From DASUAS01 sp036271015 (GTDB lineage: Bacteria; Actinomycetota; Acidimicrobiia; IMCC26256; DASPTH01), in contig DATBBL010000042.1 in NCBI GenBank assembly GCA_036271015.1, positions 1-23,666 of the forward strand: DNA of 23,666 nt, in the 5' to 3' direction. The position numbers were made by a program, and so were the translations under genes. Shown here piece after piece: positions 13,903 through 20,297 of this stretch (position 1 is its first letter; every line of letters starts with the position of its first letter). The notes below the pieces were generated by a model. That model saw nothing but the letters and a program-made list of their open reading frames with translations, ran no database searches and had not been told where the DNA came from.

Positions 13903-14852
13903 TCGCGCAGGTCCTTCCCGGTGAGGTTGATGAAGACGGTCTCGAGCGTCGGCTCGGTGACCGAGAGGTCCGTCACCTCGAAGCCGTTGTGCTCGGCGAC
14001 GGAGAACACGACGGGCAGCACGCCCTGCTGGTCCCGCACCTCGACCAGCACGGTGGAGTCGACGCGGGTCGCTTGCTGCGCACCCGGCACGTCCGTCTCG
14101 AGCACCTTGGCCAGCCGGTCGAGATCGCCGGTGGCCGACACCGTCACCACGGTGTCGGCGCCGGTCGAGCGCTTGAGCTCCGCCGGCGACCCGAGCGCGA
14201 GCAGGTGCCCGCGGTCGATGATGGCCAGCCGGTTGCAGAGCTCGTCGGCCTCCTCCATGTAGTGCGTGGTGAGAAGGATGGTCTGGCCGTCGGCGTGCAG
14301 CTCCCCCAGGATCTCCCACAGGGCCAGGCGGCTCTGCGGGTCGAGGCCGGCCGTCGGCTCGTCGAGGAACAGCGTGGCCGGCCGGTGCATGATCGCCCGG
14401 GCCACCATCAGCCGTTGCGCCATGCCGCCGGAGAGGGCCGCCACCGGCTCCTTCCCCCGCTCGGCCAGCCGGAACTGCTGCAGCAGGCGGTCGGCCTCGG
14501 TGCGTGCGGTCGCGTTCGACATCCCGAAGAACCGGCCGTGGAAGTAGAGGTTCTCCCACACCGTGAGCGAACGGTCGAGCGTGTTGGTCTGGGGCACCAC
14601 GCCGATCACCTGCTTGGCGGTCGTCGGGTGTGCGACCACGTCGATGCCACCGACGAACGCACGCCCACTGGTGGGGATCACGCGCGTCGTGAGCATGCCC
14701 GCGGTCGTGGTCTTGCCCGCGCCGTTCGGCCCGAGGAGACCGAAGATCTCGCCCTGGCGCACCTCGAGGTCGAGCTCGTCGACCGCCTTGAGCCCACCCG
14801 GGTAGATCTTGGTGAGCTTCTCGGTGCGCATGACCACGTCGTCACCGGCCAC
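13899..14852 (-). CDS. ABC exporter ATPase (DrrA-like)
   Basis: A 317-residue ATPase of the daunorubicin-resistance type. Walker A GPNGAGKTT lies at residues 41-49, the signature LSGGMAQR follows, Walker B is TLFLDEPTAGLD, and a DrrA-type C-terminal domain of about 90 residues completes it. It energises the adjacent ABC-2 permease. The GTG at 14852 is chosen because AGGAGGAGG lies about 7 nt upstream; it overlaps the MarR gene by 11 nt. A later ATG at 14831 (MRTEKLTKIY) is possible. The MarR-ATPase-permease order is a classic regulated efflux operon. Confidence 0.92.
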   Translation of the reverse strand: MAGDDVVMRTEKLTKIYPGGLKAVDELDLEVRQGEIFGLLGPNGAGKTTTAGMLTTRVIPTSGRAFVGGIDVVAHPTTAKQVIGVVPQTNTLDRSLTVWENLYFHGRFFGMSNATARTEADRLLQQFRLAERGKEPVAALSGGMAQRLMVARAIMHRPATLFLDEPTAGLDPQSRLALWEILGELHADGQTILLTTHYMEEADELCNRLAIIDRGHLLALGSPAELKRSTGADTVVTVSATGDLDRLAKVLETDVPGAQQATRVDSTVLVEVRDQQGVLPVVFSVAEHNGFEVTDLSVTEPTLETVFINLTGKDLRE

Positions 14853-15423
14853 TGGCCACCTCCTCCTGGGTCGATTCCGTCTCGCCGCCCGCCCTCCGGG
14901 CACGGCTCGACTTCATCTCCTCCTCCTGCTCGTCGTCCAGGGTCGGTGCCGATCGCGTGTCGACGGCGGCCCTCCGGGCGCGGCCCGACGGCACCGGCAC
15001 GTGATCGTCCTGGTCGAAGTAGGCATGGATCCGCGGGAGCGCCCGCCCCAGCACCTCGGCGTCGCGCTTGGTCAGGATCCCCCGGAGCTCGTCGTCGAAC
15101 TCGTGCACGACCTTGCGCAGCTCGGTGAGCCGCGCCTGCCCGGTGTCGGTGACGACGACGCGCAGGACCCGCCGGTCGGCGGGATCGGGACGGCGCTCCA
15201 CCAGTCCCTCGTCGGCCAGCTTGTCGAGGTGGCGGACGAGCGTGGGCGGCTCGATGCGCATGAGCTCGGCGAGCTCGCGCTGGCTGGCGTCGTCGGCGTT
15301 GGCGGCCTTGTCGAGGAGCAGCCAGTTCCAGAGGCTGGCGCCGTGCTCGTGCAGCCGACGGTCGAGCTCGTCGTGGACGGCGCGGTGGGCCAGGTACAGC
15401 ATTCGCCCGATCGTCTGTTCCAT
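14842..15423 (-). CDS. MarR-family transcriptional regulator
   Basis: A 193-residue winged-helix regulator. Residues about 1-140 form the MarR fold, with the recognition region ASQRELAELMRIEPPTLVRHLDKL and the wing ERRPDPADRRVLRVVVT. Beyond it is an unusual charged tail of about 50 residues containing two related segments, SGRARRAAVDTRS and SSRARRAGGETES, probably from a short internal duplication. It very likely controls the efflux operon it heads, through palindromes that begin directly before its start codon. No Shine-Dalgarno precedes the ATG at 15423, so a leaderless or very short leader is likely. The inducer is unknown. Confidence 0.9.
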   Translation of the reverse strand: MEQTIGRMLYLAHRAVHDELDRRLHEHGASLWNWLLLDKAANADDASQRELAELMRIEPPTLVRHLDKLADEGLVERRPDPADRRVLRVVVTDTGQARLTELRKVVHEFDDELRGILTKRDAEVLGRALPRIHAYFDQDDHVPVPSGRARRAAVDTRSAPTLDDEQEEEMKSSRARRAGGETESTQEEVASGR

Positions 15424-15455
15424 AGTGCGCTAATCATTAGCACACTAACGATTAG
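15424..15455. promoter_or_regulatory. MarR operator: two adjacent palindromes
   Basis: The region directly before the marR start contains CTAATCATTAG (15430-15440) and CTAACGATTAG (15445-15455), two similar palindromes 15 bp apart centre to centre. The first is the core of a longer near-palindrome of 23 bp (15424-15446) with one mismatched pair. The AT-rich sequence stands out from its GC-rich surroundings. Autorepression by MarR binding here is the natural reading. Confidence 0.75.
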
Positions 15456-15470
15456 GCGTGCAACAGGTTC

Positions 15471-16025
15471 TCAGCTCTTTCGGTTGCCCGGGCCCTCGCT
15501 GCGCACCTTCTCCACGTGCACCAACGCGTCGCGGAGCTGGTCGATCCACTCGCCCTCGTGGTCACCGACCAGGCGCACGCACCAGGCGAGCGCATGGCTG
15601 CGGCTGCGGGCGACGCCGGCGTCGACGAGCGTGTCGAGTACCTGGCGCTCGGGGAGCCGGAGGCGGGTCATCACCGGGACGCTCAAGTTGGTGAACAGCT
15701 CCTCCTCGTCGCCGCACCGGGCGCCCCAGGCGACCTTCCGGGCGAAGCGGGCCTCGGCCTCGTCGGCGATGCGCATGCGGAGAGCGCGGGTGTCCTCGCG
15801 GAAGCCCTGGATGCGGGCGCGCCGGGCGGCGTCCCGGGTCTCGGCGTCGGCGTCGCCGGTGTCGGGGTCGGGCAGCGTGCCGATCACCACGATCTCGTCG
15901 CGGTCGTGGTCGACCGACGGCGGACCGGTGAACCACCCGTCGGGCAGGCGGCCGGCGAACCAGCCCTGGAGCTTGGCGCCGGCGTTGGGAACAGGGTTGT
16001 CGGAGGTGACGTTGTCCTTGGGCAT
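15471..16025 (-). CDS. conserved hypothetical protein with ribbon-helix-helix-like C-terminus
   Basis: A 184-residue cytosolic protein that I do not recognise as a named family. The N-terminal part holds GWFAGRLPDGWFTGPP and the acidic DRDEIVVIGTLPDPD. The middle is rich in Arg/Glu/Ala and should be helical (residues about 61-100), followed by KVAWGARCGDEEELFTNLS. Residues about 118-151 (MTRLRLPERQVLDTL, then VARSRSHALAWCVR) resemble a ribbon-helix-helix DNA-binding motif. The ATG at 16025 has no Shine-Dalgarno; TAATAC is 10 nt upstream, so it may have its own short-leader promoter. The repeated ATTAC sites there could be its own operator. Function unknown. Confidence 0.7.
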   Translation of the reverse strand: MPKDNVTSDNPVPNAGAKLQGWFAGRLPDGWFTGPPSVDHDRDEIVVIGTLPDPDTGDADAETRDAARRARIQGFREDTRALRMRIADEAEARFARKVAWGARCGDEEELFTNLSVPVMTRLRLPERQVLDTLVDAGVARSRSHALAWCVRLVGDHEGEWIDQLRDALVHVEKVRSEGPGNRKS

Positions 16026-16029
16026 GGTG

Positions 16030-16042
16030 ATTACAGTATTAC
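16030..16042 (-). promoter_or_regulatory. TAATAC -10 box within an ATTAC direct repeat
   Basis: ATTAC-AGT-ATTAC (plus-strand reading) is a direct repeat spaced 8 bp. On the minus strand it includes TAATAC (16041-16036), a good -10 box, which also contains the TAA stop of the HIT gene. It lies 10 nt before the ATG of the ribbon-helix-helix-like gene. Confidence 0.45.
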
Positions 16043-16464
16043 ATGCTTTCTCCGAGTGCAACGCGGATGGACTCGGCCATGGCGGCGGCCTCGGCGGCGT
16101 CGGCGTAGCGGGTCCGGGGCCAGAAGAAGCCCCGCAGGCCGTCCTTGGGGTTCCGGGGCACCGCGTGCACATGGGCGTGGGGCACGCTCTGGCTGACCAC
16201 GTTGTTCATGGCGACGAAGGAACCGGCGCTGCCGGTGGCGTCCTGCACCGCCGCCGCGACCCGCTGCACCTGGGCGAACAGCTCGTCGCGGGTGGGGTCG
16301 TCGAGGTCGCGGAGGGTCTCGACGTGCGCGCGCGGCACCACCAGGGTGTGGCCGGGGAAGAGCGGCCGGTGGTCCAGGAACGCGACCACGACCGGGGTGT
16401 CGAGCACGACGTCGGCCGGGGTCTTCCCCGCGATGATCGAGCAGAAGAGGCAGCCGTCGACCAC
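16039..16464 (-). CDS. HIT-family nucleotide hydrolase
   Basis: A 141-residue histidine triad protein, which hydrolyses or transfers nucleotides from AMP-type adducts. The catalytic triad HAHVHAVPR is at residues 96-104, preceded by the zinc-type cysteine pair CLFC (5-8) and the core LVVPRAHVETL. It is full length for the family. The GTG at 16464 follows the MaoC stop by 18 nt, so it is co-transcribed with it. The natural substrate is unknown. Confidence 0.92.
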   Translation of the reverse strand: MVDGCLFCSIIAGKTPADVVLDTPVVVAFLDHRPLFPGHTLVVPRAHVETLRDLDDPTRDELFAQVQRVAAAVQDATGSAGSFVAMNNVVSQSVPHAHVHAVPRNPKDGLRGFFWPRTRYADAAEAAAMAESIRVALGESM

Positions 16465-16482
16465 CGGGCGCCGGCCCCGGCC

Positions 16483-16995
16483 TCAGTCGCCGGCGGGCGA
16501 CTCGTACGGGCGCACGCGGGGCGGCGCCGCCGCGCGCTTGGGCACCAGCACCTTGCGCCGGAAGTAGCAGACCTCTTCACCACGCTGGTTGAAGCCCCGC
16601 GTCTCGACGCTCACCACGCCGCGGTCGGTCTTGCTCGAGGATTCGCGCTTGTCGAGCACGCGCGTCTCGGCGTAGATGGTGTCGCCGTGGAACGTCGGCT
16701 TCTTGTGCAGCAGCGACTCGATCTCGAGGTTCGCGATCGCGGCGCCGCTGACGTCGGGGACGCTCATCCCGAGCACGAGCGAGTACACGAGGTTGCCCAC
16801 GACGACGTTCTGGCCGAACTGCGTCTGCGTCTCCGCGAACCACGCGTCGGTGTGCAACGGGTGGTGGTTCATCGTGAGCATGCAGAAGAGGTGGTCGTCG
16901 GCCTCGGTGATGGTCTTCCCGGGCCAGTGCCGGTAGACGTCGCCCGGCTCGAAGTCCTCGTACAGACGCCCGAAGGGCCGGTCGTGGATCGTCAT
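16483..16995 (-). CDS. MaoC-family hydratase, candidate mesaconyl-CoA hydratase
   Basis: A 170-residue single hotdog-fold MaoC protein. It has EDFEPGDVYRHWPGKTITEAD, then LTMNHHPLHTDAWFAETQTQF in the hydratase-2 motif position, and NVVVGNLVYSLVLGMSVPD and PTFHGDTIYAETRVLDKRES downstream. The catalytic Asp of the classic hydratase-2 motif reads Asn here, while the His is kept. Proteins of this group are found beside methylsuccinyl-CoA dehydrogenase and malyl-CoA lyase and are assigned as mesaconyl-CoA hydratases of the ethylmalonyl-CoA pathway. The nearby mcd and lyase genes support this, but the canonical proteobacterial enzyme is about twice as long. TAGTCT lies 7 nt before the ATG. Confidence 0.7.
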   Translation of the reverse strand: MTIHDRPFGRLYEDFEPGDVYRHWPGKTITEADDHLFCMLTMNHHPLHTDAWFAETQTQFGQNVVVGNLVYSLVLGMSVPDVSGAAIANLEIESLLHKKPTFHGDTIYAETRVLDKRESSSKTDRGVVSVETRGFNQRGEEVCYFRRKVLVPKRAAAPPRVRPYESPAGD

Positions 16996-17002
16996 CCGAC
17001 CG

Positions 17003-17008
17003 AGACTA
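17003..17008 (-). promoter_or_regulatory. -10 box TAGTCT of the MaoC gene
   Basis: TAGTCT on the minus strand, 7 nt before the MaoC ATG, in the 80-bp divergent gap with the ABC exporter gene; consistent with a leaderless transcript. Confidence 0.5.
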
Positions 17009-17048
17009 GCGACGCGCCCATCCGGCGCTCGGCCCGGGCAGTGACCGG

Positions 17049-17054
17049 TAGGTT
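17049..17054 (+). promoter_or_regulatory. possible -10 box TAGGTT of the ABC exporter
   Basis: TAGGTT on the plus strand, about 21 nt before the ABC exporter ATG at 17076. A four-codon mini-ORF (ATG CGA CGA TGA, 17068-17079) ends across the start codon and may be coincidental. Confidence 0.35.
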
Positions 17055-17075
17055 GACGGCGGAGACGATGCGACG

Positions 17076-18950
17076 ATGATGCGACCCGCAACTCACGGAT
17101 TCGGCCGCGACGCCAGTGCGGTCAAGGGCAAGCGGCTCGAACGCGACCTGGTGCGGCGCGTCCTCCGGCTGGCGCGGCCGTACCGCCGCCAGTTGATCGG
17201 CTTCGTCGTCACCGTCGTGTTGGCGGCGGTGATCAGCGCGCTGCCCCCGCTCATCCTGCGGGCCGTCATCGACACCGCCATCCCCGAGAAGGACCGCGCG
17301 CTGGTGGGCCTGCTCGCGGCCGGCGCGGTGTTCCTCGCGTTGCTCAACGCCGGGCTCACCCTGATCCAGCGCTACTACTCGGCCCGGATCGGCGAAGGCC
17401 TCATCTTCGACATGCGCACCGCGCTGTTCGACCACGTGCAGCACCAGCCGCTCTCGTTCTTCACCCGCACCCAGACTGGCTCGCTGATGTCGCGCATGAA
17501 CAACGACGTCATCGGCGCGCAGCAGGCGGTCACCAACACGCTCGGCACCGTCTTCTCCAACATCGTGTCCGTGGTGGTCACCGTCGCGTTCATGCTCGCG
17601 CTCGAGTGGCGCCTCACCCTGCTCACGCTCGCCATCCTGCCGTTCTTCATCATCCCGGCGAAGCGAATGGGTCCGAAGCTGCAGCGCCTGACGCGCGAGA
17701 GCATGCAGCTGAACGCGTCGATGAACAACACGATCGCCGAGCGGTTCAACGTGGGCGGCGCGCTCGTCGTGAAGCTCTTCGGCAAGCACCGCCGCGAGTC
17801 GGACACGTTCACCGACCGTGCCGGGCGCGTGCGCGACATCGGCGTGCAGACCGCGATGTACTCGCGGGTGCTGGTCGCCGCGCTCGGCCTGGTCGCTGCC
17901 ATCGGCACCGCCATCGTCTACTTCGTGGGCGGCAACCTCGCGATCTCCGGCACCATCGGCGTCGGCACCATCGCCGCCTTCGCGGTGTATGTGAGCCAGA
18001 TCTACCAGCCGCTCACGCAGCTCGCGAGCGCACGGGTCGACGTGCTGACCGCGCTGGTGTCGTTCGAGCGGGTCTTCGAGGTGCTCGACTTTCCGCCGCT
18101 CATCACGAACCGCCCCGGCGCGGTCGACCTCCTCGAGCCGGTCGGCCGGGTCGAGTTCGACCATGTGTGGTTCCGGCACCCGTCGGCCGCGGTCTCGTCG
18201 ATCCCGTCACTGGAGGAGGCCTCCCCCGCCACCGACACCGACGACGAGAGCGCGTGGATCCTGCGCGACGTCAGCTTCACCGTGGCTCCCGGTGAGCTCG
18301 TGGCGCTGGTGGGGCCGTCGGGCGCGGGCAAGACCACGAGCGCGCTGCTCGTGCCCCGCATCTACGACGTGAGCGCGGGCGAGGTGCGTGTCGACGGCCG
18401 CGACGTGCGCGACTACACGCTGGAGTCGCTCCGGGAATCGGTCGGCATGGTGATGCAGGACCCGCACCTCTTCCACGACACCATCCGCGCCAACCTCCGC
18501 TACGCCCGCCCCGACGCCACCGACGCGGAGCTGGTCGAGGCGTGCACGGCCGCCCGCATCCACGACCTGATCGCCTCTCTCCCCGACGGCTACGACACGC
18601 TGGTCGGCGACCGCGGGTACCGGATGTCCGGCGGCGAGAAGCAGCGGCTCGCCATCGCCCGCATGCTCCTCAAGGACCCCGCGGTGGTGATCCTCGACGA
18701 GGCGACGTCGCACCTCGACTCCGAGTCCGAGCTGGCGATCCAGCACGCGTTGGCCGACGCGCTCGTCGGTCGTACCTCGCTGGTGATCGCGCACCGGCTC
18801 TCGACCATCGTCGCCGCCGACCGCATCCTCGTGCTCGAGCACGGGCGCATCATCGAGAGCGGGCGTCACGAGGACCTCCTGCGTGCCGGGGGCGTCTACA
18901 CCGACCTGTACCGCACCCAGGTCGACCAGCCGGCGGCCGACGCCGGCTGA
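17076..18950 (+). CDS. ABC exporter, fused membrane and ATPase domains
   Basis: A 624-residue half-transporter of the MsbA/Sav1866 type. The membrane domain with about six transmembrane helices covers roughly residues 40-330 and contains the exporter-typical TGSLMSRMNNDV. The ATPase domain follows with Walker A GPSGAGKTT (near 413), signature MSGGEKQR (near 517), Walker B VVILDEATSHLD and the switch region IAHRLSTIVAADR. A short insert rich in Glu/Asp/Ser sits between the domains. It should work as a homodimer exporting lipid or drug-like molecules; the substrate is unknown. Several ATGs cluster at the start (17076, 17079). A GC-rich hairpin follows the stop. Confidence 0.93.
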   Translation: MMRPATHGFGRDASAVKGKRLERDLVRRVLRLARPYRRQLIGFVVTVVLAAVISALPPLILRAVIDTAIPEKDRALVGLLAAGAVFLALLNAGLTLIQRYYSARIGEGLIFDMRTALFDHVQHQPLSFFTRTQTGSLMSRMNNDVIGAQQAVTNTLGTVFSNIVSVVVTVAFMLALEWRLTLLTLAILPFFIIPAKRMGPKLQRLTRESMQLNASMNNTIAERFNVGGALVVKLFGKHRRESDTFTDRAGRVRDIGVQTAMYSRVLVAALGLVAAIGTAIVYFVGGNLAISGTIGVGTIAAFAVYVSQIYQPLTQLASARVDVLTALVSFERVFEVLDFPPLITNRPGAVDLLEPVGRVEFDHVWFRHPSAAVSSIPSLEEASPATDTDDESAWILRDVSFTVAPGELVALVGPSGAGKTTSALLVPRIYDVSAGEVRVDGRDVRDYTLESLRESVGMVMQDPHLFHDTIRANLRYARPDATDAELVEACTAARIHDLIASLPDGYDTLVGDRGYRMSGGEKQRLAIARMLLKDPAVVILDEATSHLDSESELAIQHALADALVGRTSLVIAHRLSTIVAADRILVLEHGRIIESGRHEDLLRAGGVYTDLYRTQVDQPAADAG

Positions 18951-18968
18951 CCCGGATCGAACACGGAC

Positions 18969-18991
18969 CCCCGGCTGCACCAACGCCGGGG
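18969..18991 (+). terminator. GC hairpin after the ABC exporter
   Basis: CCCCGGC at 18969-18975 pairs perfectly with GCCGGGG at 18985-18991 around a 9-nt loop, 18 nt after the ABC exporter stop. No U-tract follows, so it is a possible but not canonical intrinsic terminator. Confidence 0.4.
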
Positions 18992-19044
18992 CGGGTGCGC
19001 ACGGCCGCCGGGCGGGTGAACCCGTCGCCACGGTCGTGGCCGGT

Positions 19045-19050
19045 TAGCAT
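19045..19050 (+). promoter_or_regulatory. possible -10 box TAGCAT of the SGNH gene
   Basis: TAGCAT on the plus strand, 27 nt before the ATG at 19078, implying a leader of about 20 nt. Single-motif evidence only. Confidence 0.35.
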
Positions 19051-19077
19051 CGACGCTTCGCCGAGTCCACGGCAGCG

Positions 19078-20268
19078 ATGGCGAACGACCCCATGGCCGA
19101 TCCCCACACCGGCGCGGACGCGCCCACCGAGCGCCGTCAGCGGCGCAGCGAGCGCAAGCAGCGCCGCATCCGCCGGGTCGTCGCGAGCGTCGCCGCGGTG
19201 GCGCTGGCGGTGGCCTTCGTGCTGCTCGCCACCGACACGGTCCGCTTCAGCGGCGACGAGAAGCCGTCCCTCGCCGCCACCGTCCACGCCGGCGGCGCCG
19301 AGGACGGTCCCGCCACCGTCACCACCACCGTCGAGGGCAAGCGCTGCCGCACGCTGTCGGCGACCGATCCGCTGCGGTTGTGGGTCGGGGGCGATTCCCT
19401 CGCCGGGTCCCTCGGCCCCGCGCTCGGGGCGATCACCGGCGCCACCGGGGTCGTGCAGCCCTACTTCGACTCGCGGGTGTCGAGTGGTCTCGCCGACCCG
19501 GGCTTCTTCGACTGGCCCGACCACGCGACCACCGAGATGGCCCGGCTCGATCCCGAGGTCGTCGTGTTCATCATCGGCACCAACGACTACGCCGCGGTCG
19601 GTGACGGCAACGCGTGGCAGGCCGGCTACACCGCCAAGGTCGACAGCATGATGAAGACGCTGATCGGCCCCGGCCGCACCGTCTACTGGATCGGCGCGCC
19701 CACGCTGAAGGACCAGAAGATGGATGCGGCGGCGGTCGAGGTCAACGCGATCGCGCAGGAGGTCGCCAAGCAGCACCCCGAGGTGCAGTACGTCGACGCC
19801 CACAAGCTGTTCGCCGGGAGCGACGGGACGTTCTCCTACGACCTGCCCGACGAGACCGGCAAGGTCGTCACCATGCGTGCTGGTGACGGTGTGCACCTCA
19901 CCATGGACGGCGCCGCCTACCTGGCCCGCACGGTGTACAAGCTCGTCGACACGCAGTGCGACGTCACCGCGCAGAAGGTCGACGGTGCGACCAAGCAGAC
20001 CATCGAGACCGAGGGCAGCACCCAGGTCGCACCCGGCTCGGGGTCGTCGTCCGGCTCGGGGTACTCCTCCGGTGGCTCGGGGTCGTCGTCGGGCTCGGGG
20101 TACTCCTCCGGTGGCTCGGGCTCGTCGGGCGGGACGGTCGCGACCACGCCGCCGGCGCCACCACCGTCGACCGCGCCCCCGACCAGCACGCCACCCGTGA
20201 CCGAGCCACCGAGCACGGCGCCGCCGACGACGCCCCCACCGCCGCCGGACGGCGCCACGAGCCAGTGA
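19078..20268 (+). CDS. membrane-anchored SGNH-fold hydrolase with Ser/Gly/Pro-rich tail
   Basis: A 396-residue protein with a very basic cytosolic N-terminus (RRQRRSERKQRRIRR), one transmembrane helix at about 33-52, and an extracytoplasmic SGNH/GDSL-type domain. Its catalytic blocks are visible: nucleophile Ser in GGDSLAG (about 104-110), block III Asn in GTNDY (167-171), and the Asp/His pair DGVHL (270-274). The fold resembles the DUF459-type SGNH group, which acts on acyl or acetyl esters of cell-envelope glycans. The tail contains a two-fold GSGSSSGSGYSSG repeat and then a Pro/Thr stretch, as in wall-spanning linkers. It may modify the cell surface; the substrate is unknown. An alternative ATG at 19093 exists. 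Confidence 0.82.
   Translation: MANDPMADPHTGADAPTERRQRRSERKQRRIRRVVASVAAVALAVAFVLLATDTVRFSGDEKPSLAATVHAGGAEDGPATVTTTVEGKRCRTLSATDPLRLWVGGDSLAGSLGPALGAITGATGVVQPYFDSRVSSGLADPGFFDWPDHATTEMARLDPEVVVFIIGTNDYAAVGDGNAWQAGYTAKVDSMMKTLIGPGRTVYWIGAPTLKDQKMDAAAVEVNAIAQEVAKQHPEVQYVDAHKLFAGSDGTFSYDLPDETGKVVTMRAGDGVHLTMDGAAYLARTVYKLVDTQCDVTAQKVDGATKQTIETEGSTQVAPGSGSSSGSGYSSGGSGSSSGSGYSSGGSGSSGGTVATTPPAPPPSTAPPTSTPPVTEPPSTAPPTTPPPPPDGATSQ
20035..20130 (+). repeat. 39-bp in-frame tandem repeat in the SGNH gene
   Basis: Two nearly identical 39-bp units (20035-20073 and 20074-20112) plus a partial third encode GSGSSSGSGYSSG twice. The length is a multiple of three, so copy-number change would lengthen the linker without breaking the frame. 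Confidence 0.85.
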
Positions 20269-20285
20269 TCGAGGGCGGTCGTCGG

Positions 20286-20291
20286 TAGGCT
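20286..20291 (+). promoter_or_regulatory. -10 box TAGGCT of mcd
   Basis: TAGGCT on the plus strand, exactly 6 nt before the mcd ATG and with no Shine-Dalgarno between; identical to the box before yjbQ. It suggests a leaderless mRNA. Confidence 0.55.
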
Positions 20292-20297
20292 CCGCCC

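Noticed and set aside
14809..17079. Plus-strand ORF of 756 codons
   Set aside because: It runs antisense to MarR, the ribbon-helix-helix-like protein, HIT and MaoC genes, all of which have clear motifs; the translation shows no domain.
16992..18179. Minus-strand ORF of 395 codons
   Set aside because: It is antisense to the ABC exporter, whose membrane domain is unmistakable; the translation is His/Arg/Glu-rich shadow sequence.
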